Assembly (NCBI GenBank): GCA_017557265.1
Contig: JAFZAM010000057.1
Span: 1-14,519 of the forward strand
DNA: 14,519 nucleotides
Source: Oscillospiraceae bacterium
GTDB lineage: Bacteria; Bacillota; Clostridia; Oscillospirales; Oscillospiraceae
Direction of reading: 5' to 3'
Of this stretch, positions 1 to 6,782 are shown piece by piece. A program made the position numbers and the translations under genes. Position 1 is the stretch's first letter; each line of letters starts with the position of its first letter. The notes under the pieces are model-generated. The model searched no databases, had not been told where the DNA came from, and worked only from the letters and a program-made list of their open reading frames with translations.

Positions 1-8
1 ATTTCCTT

Positions 9-1217
9 TCAAGGCGTTATTTGACCGGTCAGAAGCGACGCGGCGGCCTGAAGCTGCGTGTCGTCCTCCGCCGGAAGGAGATCGAAGTAAAGAAGCTCGA
101 ATTCCTCGTCGCTGACGGGGACCTCGAGGTCGGGCGTGACGCCCGTGCCCGCGAGAGATACTCCGTTGGGCGTGAAATACTCCTCGATGGAGATATGGAT
201 GGCGCTCCCGTCGGAGAGGCCTACGGTCGTCTGCGCGTAGCCCTTGCCGGTCGTCTTCTCGCCGACGAGGTCCGCCCAGCCGTACTCGCTGAGCGCGGCG
301 GCGAAGAACTCGGCCGCGCTGTAGCTCTCGGAGTTTATGAGCACCGCCATCGGCATCTCGACGCAGCTCGCCTTGGAATACTGACGCACCTGCTCGCCGC
401 CCTTGGTCTGGGAGATGAACAGCGTCCCCTCCGGGAGGAGATAGTCGAGTATCTTCAGAAGCTCGTTGAGATTGCCGCCGGGGTCGTTGCGCACGTCGAA
501 GACGAGCGCCTTCGCGCCCTGCGCGCGGAGCGCGTCGACGGCCTCGATGGCGAGCGCGCCTGAGCGCGCCTTGAAGTTTTCGATGCGGATATAGCCGATA
601 TCGCCGTCCATCATCGAATATTCGACGGGGATGACCTCTACCCTGCCGGGCACGAGCGAGAATATCCGCTCCGTCCCGTCGGGCTCGGTGACGGTCAGCT
701 CCACCCTGCCGCGGGCTATGCCCTCGGCGATGACGCTCTTCGCCTCGTCAAGAGTATAATCCGTGACGTCCGTGCCGTCAACGATATAAATGACGCTTCC
801 GGCCTGAACGCCGGCGGTCGCGGCGGGCGAAACGCCGTAGACGTTGGTTATGAGTATGCCGCCCTCGTCGTTTTTGCGGATGACGATGCCGATGCCGTCG
901 TATTTGTTCTCGGAGTCGTTGAGGTACGCCTGCATCTCGTCGGCGGAGATGTAATACGACCAGTGGTCGCCGAGCGAGTCGACCAGACCGGCGACGGCGC
1001 CGTCGGCGGCCTTGTCCTCGTCCATGTCGCCGACGAAATAGGTGTCGATGACCTTCATGGCCTCATTGAGCTTATCCGAGGCCGAGTATTCCTTCGTCTC
1101 CGGCTCGGCCGCGGGAGCGGAAAGCAGTCCCGCCGCCGTCGCGACGGCGAACATTATGGCTGCGGCAAGGCACACGCCGATAAGCAGCGCGGCCCATACC
1201 GGTACTTTCTCTTTCAT
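9..1217 (-). CDS. S41 family C-terminal processing peptidase (CtpA/CtpB type)
   Basis: A 402-residue secreted or membrane-anchored serine protease of family S41, which cleaves protein C-termini outside the cytoplasmic membrane. Residues 8-30 form one hydrophobic N-terminal segment that fits a signal anchor. A PDZ domain follows (about 105-180, with DGIGIVI and the GVSPAATAGVQAG stretch). The catalytic core is complete: Ser300 in NSESYSAAE, Lys325 in TTGKG and Gln329. The 25-residue Ser-to-Lys spacing and the Lys+4 Gln match the known family catalytic set. The length is usual for the family. The ATG at 1217 has a ribosome binding site (GAGGAAAG, 6 nt upstream). It is the last visible gene of the regulator-ftsE-ftsX-M23 operon, 28 nt after the M23 gene. 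Its role in envelope maintenance or hydrolase turnover is inferred from that context. Its substrate is unknown. Only 8 bases follow the stop, so no terminator can be seen. Confidence 0.93.
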   Translation of the reverse strand: MKEKVPVWAALLIGVCLAAAIMFAVATAAGLLSAPAAEPETKEYSASDKLNEAMKVIDTYFVGDMDEDKAADGAVAGLVDSLGDHWSYYISADEMQAYLNDSENKYDGIGIVIRKNDEGGILITNVYGVSPAATAGVQAGSVIYIVDGTDVTDYTLDEAKSVIAEGIARGRVELTVTEPDGTERIFSLVPGRVEVIPVEYSMMDGDIGYIRIENFKARSGALAIEAVDALRAQGAKALVFDVRNDPGGNLNELLKILDYLLPEGTLFISQTKGGEQVRQYSKASCVEMPMAVLINSESYSAAEFFAAALSEYGWADLVGEKTTGKGYAQTTVGLSDGSAIHISIEEYFTPNGVSLAGTGVTPDLEVPVSDEEFELLYFDLLPAEDDTQLQAAASLLTGQITP

Positions 1218-1245
1218 ACGCTTTCCTCAGTCGGAAAAAACTGTT

Positions 1246-2532
1246 TTAATCCCAGTATCTCCAGTAGGTGGAGAAGTAGCCCAGCGGATCGACGCGCGAG
1301 CCGTTGACCCACGTCTCGAAGTGGCAGTGGTTGCCCGTAGAGGTGCCCGTGCTGCCGACGTAGCCTATGGTCTGGCCCTGCGTGACGGTCTGCCCGACGG
1401 AGACGGCACGCGAGCTCATATGCGCGTAGAGCGTATAGCGCCCGTTGCCGTGGGATATCATGACGTAGTTGCCGTAGGAGCTGTCGTACTCCGAGGTCGT
1501 GACCGTTCCGGAGTCGGCGGCGTATATGGCGCAGCCGTACCACGTGCCTATGTCTATGCCGTTATGGAAGCGGCGTGTGCCGTATACGGGGTGCACCCTC
1601 CAGCCGAAGGGCGAGGTGACGCAGCGTCTGGAGTCGTTGACGGGCCAGATGTACGTGCCGGTCGAGACGGTCCCGCCGCCGGAGCTGCCCGAACCGGAGC
1701 CGCTTCCGCCCTGCTGCTGACGGCGGCGTTCCTCCTCTTCGCGGCGCTTGCGCTCCTCCTCGAGCTGCTTTTCATATTCCTTCTGGAGCTCGGTTATCTT
1801 CTCGGTGAGCTCCTCCTCGAGCTTTTCGTTCTCCTCGTAGGTCAGCTGGTATTCCTCGCGCTGCTCCTCGAGGGTGATCATGAGGGTCTGCATCTCGGCG
1901 AGCTGGATATCGAGCTCGTGCTTCTTCTCCTCTTCCTGAGCCCTCGCCTCGTCGACCTCGGCCCTCGTCGCGGCGAGCTCCTCGCGCGCCAGCTGGGTCG
2001 CGGCCTGGGCGTCCTTGAGGCCCTTGACGACATACTCGTTATAGGACATTATCTCGTTTATGTCGTCTATGCGGGAGAGCAGGTCCGCAAAGCTCGCCGC
2101 GTCGAAGAGGATGGAGAAATACGATATCGTTCCCGACTCCTCGATGGCGCGCACACGGCGGCGGAAGAGCGCCATCTGGTCGGCCTCCTCCTCCTCGCGC
2201 TTTTCAAGCTCGCGCTCCTGATAGGCTATGCGCGAATCGAGCGCGGCGGCCTGAGCGTTGTATATCTCGATCTGCTCGTAGGTCGTGTTGATGCGCTCGT
2301 CGAGCAGGGCCTGCCTCGCGGTCACGGCGTCCTGCTCGTCGGAGATGGCGTTGAGCTTGTCGGTTATCTCCTGCTGGCGGTCTGCGAGCTCCTTGGCCTT
2401 GTCCTTGAGTTCGTTTATCTCCTGCTGGGTCACGGCGTGCGCGCGGAACACGGCCGCCATGAGCGGCAGGACGATAAGTATGCACAGCACTATGGCCAGA
2501 ACGGCCAGTATGAGCTTTCTTCTCTTTCTCAT
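1246..2532 (-). CDS. Coiled-coil M23 family murein hydrolase (EnvC/PcsB-like partner of FtsEX)
   Basis: A 428-residue exported protein. Residues 8-28 are a hydrophobic signal or anchor segment. Residues 35-270 are rich in Glu, Lys, Arg and Gln and read as a long coiled coil. A Gly/Ser linker (275-287) leads to a C-terminal LytM/M23 domain (about 300-420). The zinc and catalytic set is complete: His323 and Asp327 in HNGID, His371 in YAHM, and His402/His404 in HCHFE, so unlike E. coli EnvC this should be an active zinc endopeptidase. The middle position of the HxH motif is Cys403 where Leu is commoner. The ribosome binding site GGAGGG lies 7 nt before the ATG at 2532. The gene starts 26 nt after ftsX. 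In known systems FtsEX binds the coiled coil of such a hydrolase and controls it by ATP hydrolysis. I infer the same here from architecture and gene order. The exact bond cut cannot be read from the sequence. Confidence 0.93.
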   Translation of the reverse strand: MRKRRKLILAVLAIVLCILIVLPLMAAVFRAHAVTQQEINELKDKAKELADRQQEITDKLNAISDEQDAVTARQALLDERINTTYEQIEIYNAQAAALDSRIAYQERELEKREEEEADQMALFRRRVRAIEESGTISYFSILFDAASFADLLSRIDDINEIMSYNEYVVKGLKDAQAATQLAREELAATRAEVDEARAQEEEKKHELDIQLAEMQTLMITLEEQREEYQLTYEENEKLEEELTEKITELQKEYEKQLEEERKRREEEERRRQQQGGSGSGSGSSGGGTVSTGTYIWPVNDSRRCVTSPFGWRVHPVYGTRRFHNGIDIGTWYGCAIYAADSGTVTTSEYDSSYGNYVMISHGNGRYTLYAHMSSRAVSVGQTVTQGQTIGYVGSTGTSTGNHCHFETWVNGSRVDPLGYFSTYWRYWD

Positions 2533-2558
2533 GATCTTTCCCTCCTTCGGAGAGGACG

Positions 2559-3446
2559 CTATATCTTAAGGTAGTTCTTGATGGCGGTGGAGCTGGCGAT
2601 GACGCCGACGAGGACGCCGACCGCGCCGTAGCCTATGAGGAGCGGCACCGCGTACTTGGAAAACGGCACGAGATTTACGAAGGCGAAGGTGACGGTGCCG
2701 TTGGCGCGGGTGTAGAGGATCTCATAGACGCCCCAGGTCAGCAGATAGGCCAGCGCCGAGCCGATGACGCCGAGGAACAGTCCCTCGATGACGAACGGCC
2801 AGCGGATGAAGGAGTTGGTCGCGCCGACCATCTTCATGACGCCTATCTCCTCGCGCCGGCTGAAGCTCGTCAGCTTTATCGTATTTGCCATGATGAATAT
2901 CGAGATGACGAGCAGCACGGCCGTCAGCACTATCGAGACTACCGTCACGATGTTGCGCATGGTCACGAAGCCTCGGGATATCTCGAGATGGGCGTTGACG
3001 GTCGCGATGCCGGGGACTCTGTAGAGGTCGGTCTGGAGCTTTTCCATGCCCTCGATGTCGTCCATCGTGATGACGTAGCGGTGTCTGAACACGGTCGCGT
3101 CGATGTCGCTGAAGAGGGTGTTGTCCTGATACTTTTTGAGGAACTTGTTCATCGCCTGCTCGCGGGAGACGAACTCGACGGTGTCGACGTTCTCGATGGC
3201 CTCTATTTTCGCGGAGAGGCTCCTCGCCTCCTCGTCGGTCAGGCTGTCGTCAACGAAGGCGACGACCTGGTTCTGCGACTCGAGCGAGGCGATCATCTCC
3301 TGGATGTTCGCCGACAGGAGCGTGAAGCCGCCCATCATGAACAGGCACGCCATCATGATGGCTATCGTCGCCACGGACATGAAGCCGTGGCTGAAGACGC
3401 TCGTCACGCCTTCCTTTATGAAATACAGAAAGCTGTTACTCTTCAT
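2559..3446 (-). CDS. ftsX: Cell division ABC transporter permease-like protein FtsX
   Basis: A 295-residue membrane protein with the standard FtsX layout: a short cytoplasmic N-terminus, TM1 (about 23-46), a large outside loop (47-165), TM2 (166-188), a cytoplasmic loop with the conserved REEIGVMKMVGATNSFI stretch (198-213), TM3 (about 219-240) and TM4 (267-286). In the known complex FtsX does not transport. It passes the ATPase signal of FtsE across the membrane to a peptidoglycan hydrolase, here probably the next gene. The start overlaps the end of ftsE by 11 nt (the ATG lies inside the last ftsE codons, reading ATGAAGAGTAA). No strong ribosome binding site is visible, so translational coupling to ftsE is likely. 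Length and topology are normal. Confidence 0.95.
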   Translation of the reverse strand: MKSNSFLYFIKEGVTSVFSHGFMSVATIAIMMACLFMMGGFTLLSANIQEMIASLESQNQVVAFVDDSLTDEEARSLSAKIEAIENVDTVEFVSREQAMNKFLKKYQDNTLFSDIDATVFRHRYVITMDDIEGMEKLQTDLYRVPGIATVNAHLEISRGFVTMRNIVTVVSIVLTAVLLVISIFIMANTIKLTSFSRREEIGVMKMVGATNSFIRWPFVIEGLFLGVIGSALAYLLTWGVYEILYTRANGTVTFAFVNLVPFSKYAVPLLIGYGAVGVLVGVIASSTAIKNYLKI

Positions 3447-4122
3447 AGTTGTAATACCCGCTGACGCCGTCGCCCACGAGGCGGCCGCTGTCGATGACTA
3501 CGACGCGCTTCGCGAAACGGTTCACCAGTTCCTTTTCATGAGTGACTACGAGGACGGTCGTGCCGAGCTCGTTTATCTGCTCGAGCAGGCGCATTATCTC
3601 AAGGCTGCGGGCAGGGTCTATGTTGCCGGTCGGCTCGTCGGCGATGATGACGCTCGGATTGTTCACCAGCGCGCGGGCTATAGCGACGCGCTGCTGCTCG
3701 CCGCCGGAGAGCTCGAGCGGATAGCTGTCGGCGTGATCCGTGAGGCCGACGAGCTCTAGGACGTACGCCACGCGCTCCTTGACGTCCTTCGAGGGGGCGC
3801 CGACGACGCGCATCGCGAAGGCGACGTTCTCGGTGACGGTCTTCTTGTCGATGAGGCGGAAATCCTGAAACACGACCCCGAGCGTCCTTCTGAGCTTCGG
3901 CATCTGGCGGCGCTTAATATAGGTCATGTCGTAGCCGTTGACCTCGACGGTGCCGCTGGTGGCGCATATCTCGCCCGTTATGAGCTTGATGAGCGTCGAC
4001 TTGCCGCTGCCCGAGGGTCCGACGAGAAAGACGAATTCGCCGTCCTCGATATCGAGGTTTATCCCGCGTATCGCCTTCGTCCCGTTTTCGTAGGTCTTAT
4101 ATACTTCCTTGAACGATATCAT
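3436..4122 (-). CDS. ftsE: Cell division ATP-binding protein FtsE
   Basis: A 228-residue ABC ATPase with a complete set of motifs: Walker A GPSGSGKST (35-43), Q-loop Gln86 in VVFQDFRL, signature LSGGEQQR (138-145), Walker B VIIADEP (158-164, Asp162/Glu163) and H-loop His195. The FQDFRL sequence after the Q-loop, the length and the linked ftsX make FtsE the clear choice over MacB or LolD relatives. It sits on the inner face of the membrane with FtsX and powers control of the cell-wall hydrolase. The ATG at 4122 has GGAGG at 4127-4131, 4 nt upstream. A 16-nt GC hairpin sits 3 nt before that site. ftsE lies 35 nt after the regulator gene with no promoter seen between them, so cotranscription is likely. 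Confidence 0.96.
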   Translation of the reverse strand: MISFKEVYKTYENGTKAIRGINLDIEDGEFVFLVGPSGSGKSTLIKLITGEICATSGTVEVNGYDMTYIKRRQMPKLRRTLGVVFQDFRLIDKKTVTENVAFAMRVVGAPSKDVKERVAYVLELVGLTDHADSYPLELSGGEQQRVAIARALVNNPSVIIADEPTGNIDPARSLEIMRLLEQINELGTTVLVVTHEKELVNRFAKRVVVIDSGRLVGDGVSGYYNYEE

Positions 4123-4134
4123 TTTTCCTCCGTG

Positions 4135-4150
4135 GCCGGCCGGAGCCGGC
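4135..4150 (-). promoter_or_regulatory. UNCG-type RNA hairpin just upstream of the ftsE ribosome binding site
   Basis: On the minus strand this reads GCCGGC-TCCG-GCCGGC. It is a perfect 6-bp all-GC stem closed by a C(UCCG)G loop, a member of the unusually stable UNCG tetraloop class. It starts 7 nt after the regulator stop codon and ends 3 nt before the ftsE Shine-Dalgarno GGAGG. No T-run follows, so it is not an ordinary terminator. A role in setting the regulator-to-ftsE ratio, or in mRNA protection, is inference. Confidence 0.5.
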
Positions 4151-4157
4151 GCGACAT

Positions 4158-5246
4158 TCAGGCGTGGTTTTGAGAGTTGAGGTACTTTTTGACCATCAGC
4201 GCGACCTTGAAGACTATCGCATGGTCGAATTCGCGCAGGTCGAGCCCCGTGAGCTTCTTTATCTTCTCGAGACGGTAGACGAGCGTGTTCCTGTGGACGA
4301 ACAGCTTGCGCGAGGTCTCGGAGACGTTGAGGTTGTTTTCAAAGAACTTGTTTATGGTATAGAGCGTCTCCTGATCGAGCGCGTCTATGGGGTTTTTCTT
4401 GAAGACCTCGGAGATGAACATCTCGCAGAGGGTCGTCGGAAGCTGGTATATCAGGCGGCCGATGCCGAGATTGTCATAGTACATGACGCTCTTTTCGTTG
4501 TCGAAGACCTGGCCGACCTCAATGGCGATCTGGGCCTCCTTGTAGCGCTCGGCGAGCTCGCGGAGGTGATTTGCGACGCTACCGACGCCGATGACGGTCT
4601 TGACGTAGAGCTCGGAGGAGAGCGTGCCGCTGACCTGCTCGGCTATTCTGCCGAGGTCCTCGCTGCCCATGCCGGGCTGCAGCTCCTTGATGAGGACGAT
4701 GTCCGTCTCGCTGACGGAGAAGATGAAGTCGCGCTGCTTGTCGGGGAACATGCCCTGCATGACCTCCATCATCGCGGGCTCTACCTTGTCCGTCTGCCGC
4801 ACGAGGATGACCGCTCTCGGCGCGGTCATGTCGAAATGGAGCTCCTTGGCGCGCACGTACATGTCCACCATGAGCGTATTGTCGGAGATGATGTTCTTTA
4901 CGAAGGCGGTCTTGTCGTATTTCTCCTCATAGTAGACCTTCGCCTCGTTGAAGGCTATCGCGGCGAGCACGCAGACGCAGCTCGCCTCTTCGTCGGTCCC
5001 CTCGACGAAAACGGCGTAATCGTAGTCGGTGTTGTAACCGCCGAGGACCTTGAACGTCCTCCCGTCGTAGCGGATGAGCGATTCGGAGGATTCGCCGATG
5101 ACGCCCGCCGCCCTGCCGAGATGCGTCCCTACCATGGAAAGCTCGTTGCAGGCGGTGACGTTGCCCTCGTTGTCCATGACGCCGATGACCCTGTCCGTCG
5201 CCTCTTTCATCTGAACGATGACGCTCTGGAAGATCCTGCCTGACAT
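4158..5246 (-). CDS. CdaR/PucR-family transcriptional regulator
   Basis: A 362-residue cytoplasmic protein. The C-terminal part (about 300-350) is a PucR-type helix-turn-helix: FFENNLNVSETSRKL, then VHRNTLVYRLEKI, then KKLTGLDLREF. This is diagnostic of the CdaR/PucR (HTH_30) family. The middle (about 140-260) matches the degenerate GGDEF-like CdaR domain. The N-terminal 100 residues resemble a small ligand-sensing domain and the ligand cannot be told. The ATG at 5246 has AAAGGA 9 nt upstream. It is the first gene of the operon with ftsE, ftsX, the M23 hydrolase and the S41 protease, and has a consensus promoter at 5361-5389. Known relatives control sugar-diacid, purine or amino-acid use, usually by activating neighbouring genes. 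Control of this envelope operon, or of itself, is inferred from position only. Confidence 0.85.
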   Translation of the reverse strand: MSGRIFQSVIVQMKEATDRVIGVMDNEGNVTACNELSMVGTHLGRAAGVIGESSESLIRYDGRTFKVLGGYNTDYDYAVFVEGTDEEASCVCVLAAIAFNEAKVYYEEKYDKTAFVKNIISDNTLMVDMYVRAKELHFDMTAPRAVILVRQTDKVEPAMMEVMQGMFPDKQRDFIFSVSETDIVLIKELQPGMGSEDLGRIAEQVSGTLSSELYVKTVIGVGSVANHLRELAERYKEAQIAIEVGQVFDNEKSVMYYDNLGIGRLIYQLPTTLCEMFISEVFKKNPIDALDQETLYTINKFFENNLNVSETSRKLFVHRNTLVYRLEKIKKLTGLDLREFDHAIVFKVALMVKKYLNSQNHA

Positions 5247-5290
5247 TTGAGTTCATCCTTTCCCGCGCGCTAAGCGGCGGCAAACGTTAT

Positions 5291-5308
5291 GCGGCCCGGC
5301 CGGACCGC
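5291..5308. promoter_or_regulatory. 18-nt inverted repeat in the leader of the regulator-ftsEX operon
   Basis: The plus strand reads GCGGCCCGG then CCGGACCGC, a palindrome with one mismatched pair around a CCGGCCGG core. In the minus-strand RNA the mismatch becomes a G-U pair, giving a 7-bp stem with a GGCC loop. It lies about 45 nt before the regulator start and downstream of the predicted promoter. It could be an operator for autoregulation or a leader hairpin. No U-run follows it. Confidence 0.4.
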
Positions 5309-5360
5309 GATAAATTACAAATCGGATACACGCTGTTGACATAATCGTTTATTCTTACAT

Positions 5361-5389
5361 ACTATATATCTTATTTTGTTATTTTTCAA
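5361..5389 (-). promoter_or_regulatory. Sigma-A-type promoter of the regulator-ftsEX-M23-S41 operon
   Basis: On the minus strand the -35 box is TTGAAA (5389-5384), the spacer is exactly 17 nt and the -10 box is TATAGT (5366-5361). The surroundings (5310-5430) are strongly AT-rich against GC-rich genes on both sides. Transcription should start near 5354, giving a leader of about 108 nt before the ATG at 5246. Confidence 0.7.
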
Positions 5390-5472
5390 GAGAGAATTTC
5401 CAGAAAATCAGCTTTTATTTGTGAATTTTTTTGCGGCGCGCTCCTTTTTCGCGCGCAGACGCAAATTTGACG

Positions 5473-5505
5473 AAAAAAAGCCTGCCGCCCTTTCGAGCGG
5501 CAGGC
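5473..5505 (-). terminator. Rho-independent terminator after the msmX-like gene
   Basis: On the minus strand GCCTGCCGC, an 8-nt loop, GCGGCAGGC and then seven T (5479-5473). The stem is 9 perfect pairs. It lies 22 nt after the stop codon of the ABC ATPase and separates it from the downstream regulator operon. Confidence 0.92.
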
Positions 5506-5527
5506 CTTATGAAATTCGGAGAGTTTA

Positions 5528-6646
5528 TCAGTTGGTGATGGTCTTCTCGGTCTCGTAGTCGAAGAGGTGGATCTTTCTGGCGTCGAAGCAGACCTTGATG
5601 ACGTCGTCCATCTTGCAGTTGGTGGTGCCGGTCGGAACGACGGCCGTGATCTGGATGTCGCCCTCGGAGAGATACAGGTTCGTATCGGCGCCGAGCAGCT
5701 CGGTCATCTCGACCTTGGTCTCGACGACGCACTCGGGGAACTGGGTCATGTAGGACTCGTCGGCGTAGATGTGGTTCGGGCGGATACCGAAGATGACCTT
5801 CTTGCCGGCATAGGCAAGGACCTCGGGCTTGCGGCCCTTCTCGGCCGGGAGCGCTATCTTGGCCTTCTCGCCGAAGGTCAGGTAGGTCACGCCGCCCTCG
5901 TCGATGAGCTCGCCCTCGCAGGTATTCATCTGCGGGGTGCCGATGAAGGTCGCGACGAAGAGGTTGGCCGGATTCTCATACAGATACTGCGGAGCGGCGA
6001 TCTGCTGGATGAAGCCGTCCTTCATGACGACGATGCGGGTACCCATCGTCATAGCCTCGGTCTGGTCGTGGGTAACGTAGATGAACGTGGTGGCGAGCTT
6101 CTTGTGCAGCTTGGCGAGCTCGGAACGCATCGCGGTACGGAGCTTGGCGTCGAGGTTGGACAGAGGCTCGTCGAGGAGGAAGACCTTCGGGTTGCGGACG
6201 ATGGCGCGGCCGAGCGCGACACGCTGCCTCTGGCCGCCGGACAGAGCGGCGGGCTTTCTGTCGAGCAGGTGCTCGATCTCGAGGATCTGAGCGGCCTCGT
6301 CGACGCGGCGCTTTATCTCGTCCTTGGGCATTTTGCGGATCTTAAGACCGAAGGACATGTTCTCGAAAACGGTCATGTGAGGATACAGCGCGTAGTTCTG
6401 GAAGACCATCGCTATATCTCTCTCCTTGGGCGGCACGTCGTTGACGAGCTTGCCGTCTATGTAGAGCTCACCGGCGGTGATCTCTTCGAGGCCGGCGATC
6501 ATACGCAGGGTCGTGGACTTTCCGCAGCCGGAGGGGCCGACAAGGATTATGAATTCCTTATCCTCGACGTCGAGGTTGAAGTCAGAGACCGCCGTGACGC
6601 CGCCCGCGTATTTCTTGTAAATGCCTTTCATCGTTACGCTGGACAT
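5528..6646 (-). CDS. msmX: Multi-sugar ABC transporter ATP-binding protein (MsmX/UgpC/MalK type)
   Basis: A 372-residue ABC ATPase of the carbohydrate importer class. The nucleotide-binding domain has Walker A GPSGCGKST (37-45), Q-loop Gln83 in VFQNYALYPH, signature LSGGQRQR (135-142), Walker B VFLLDEP (155-161) and His193 in VTHDQTEAM. The C-terminal third (about 240-372) is the TOBE/OB-like domain of this class. No binding protein or permease gene lies beside it, and it has its own promoter and terminator. In many Firmicutes one such orphan ATPase (MsmX) serves several sugar importers encoded elsewhere, and I infer that here. Automated pipelines often call it UgpC, but a glycerol-3-phosphate role is not indicated. 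The ATG at 6646 has GGAGGT 5 nt upstream. Length is normal. Confidence 0.92.
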   Translation of the reverse strand: MSSVTMKGIYKKYAGGVTAVSDFNLDVEDKEFIILVGPSGCGKSTTLRMIAGLEEITAGELYIDGKLVNDVPPKERDIAMVFQNYALYPHMTVFENMSFGLKIRKMPKDEIKRRVDEAAQILEIEHLLDRKPAALSGGQRQRVALGRAIVRNPKVFLLDEPLSNLDAKLRTAMRSELAKLHKKLATTFIYVTHDQTEAMTMGTRIVVMKDGFIQQIAAPQYLYENPANLFVATFIGTPQMNTCEGELIDEGGVTYLTFGEKAKIALPAEKGRKPEVLAYAGKKVIFGIRPNHIYADESYMTQFPECVVETKVEMTELLGADTNLYLSEGDIQITAVVPTGTTNCKMDDVIKVCFDARKIHLFDYETEKTITN

Positions 6647-6700
6647 AATATACCTCCGAATAAATAGTTTTTTAAGTACAGCATATTCCTAGCTGAGCCA

Positions 6701-6729
6701 ATTGTAACATAAACGCTCAAAAATGTATA
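6701..6729 (-). promoter_or_regulatory. Promoter of the msmX-like gene (extended -10)
   Basis: On the minus strand the -10 box is TACAAT (6706-6701), preceded by an extended -10 TGT (6709-6707). A weak -35 box TATACA (6729-6724) lies 17 nt upstream. The start point would be near 6694, about 48 nt before the ATG at 6646. Confidence 0.6.
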
Positions 6730-6748
6730 TTAACCGAACACACAAAGC

Positions 6749-6758
6749 TGAGCGCTCA
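6749..6758. promoter_or_regulatory. Perfect palindrome TGAGCGCTCA, LacI-family-like operator upstream of msmX
   Basis: A 10-bp perfect palindrome with a central CG and no loop, 19 bp upstream of the weak -35 box of the msmX promoter and 24 bp past the stop of the pseudouridine synthase gene. Its core equals the core of the symmetric lac operator, and central-CG palindromes are usual for LacI-family sugar regulators. Further single half-sites (TGAGC or GCTCA) occur at 6695-6699 and 6715-6719, on either side of the -10 box. The binding protein is not in the window. The operator call is inference. Confidence 0.45.
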
Positions 6759-6782
6759 TTTTTGTCGACTTTTACAAATCTG

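Noticed and set aside
1227..1242. CAGT/ACTG repeat with a T-run between the M23 and S41 genes
   Set aside because: A 4-bp stem with an 8-nt loop is too weak for a terminator, and the T-run is inside the loop on the coding strand. The two genes are more likely cotranscribed.
1246..2440. Cysteine in the HCHFE active-site motif of the M23 protein as a novel variant
   Set aside because: All zinc and catalytic histidines are present, and I recall Cys at this middle position in other clostridial M23 proteins, so it is not a notable change.
1042..2574. A 510-codon plus-strand open frame opposite the M23 hydrolase gene
   Set aside because: The Leu/Glu/Val-rich repetitive translation is the mirror of the coiled coil on the minus strand. 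It has no ribosome binding site or family match.
5336..5365. A plus-strand TTGACA (5336-5341) with a TACTAT 18 nt downstream, facing the regulator promoter
   Set aside because: The -10 box is poor and no plus-strand gene or proper terminator follows before the antisense of msmX. A small RNA is conceivable but not supported.
5431..5464. Imperfect hairpin TTGCG-GCGCGC / GCGCGC-AGA-CGCAA upstream of the regulator promoter
   Set aside because: It lies between the msmX terminator and the promoter, has a bulge and a 9-nt loop, and no T-run follows on either strand. I cannot give it a role beyond chance GC structure.
4164..6667. Long plus-strand open frames opposite the regulator (4164-5243) and the msmX-like gene (5567-6667)
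   Set aside because: Both are shadows of well-supported minus-strand genes and have no promoter or ribosome binding site of their own.
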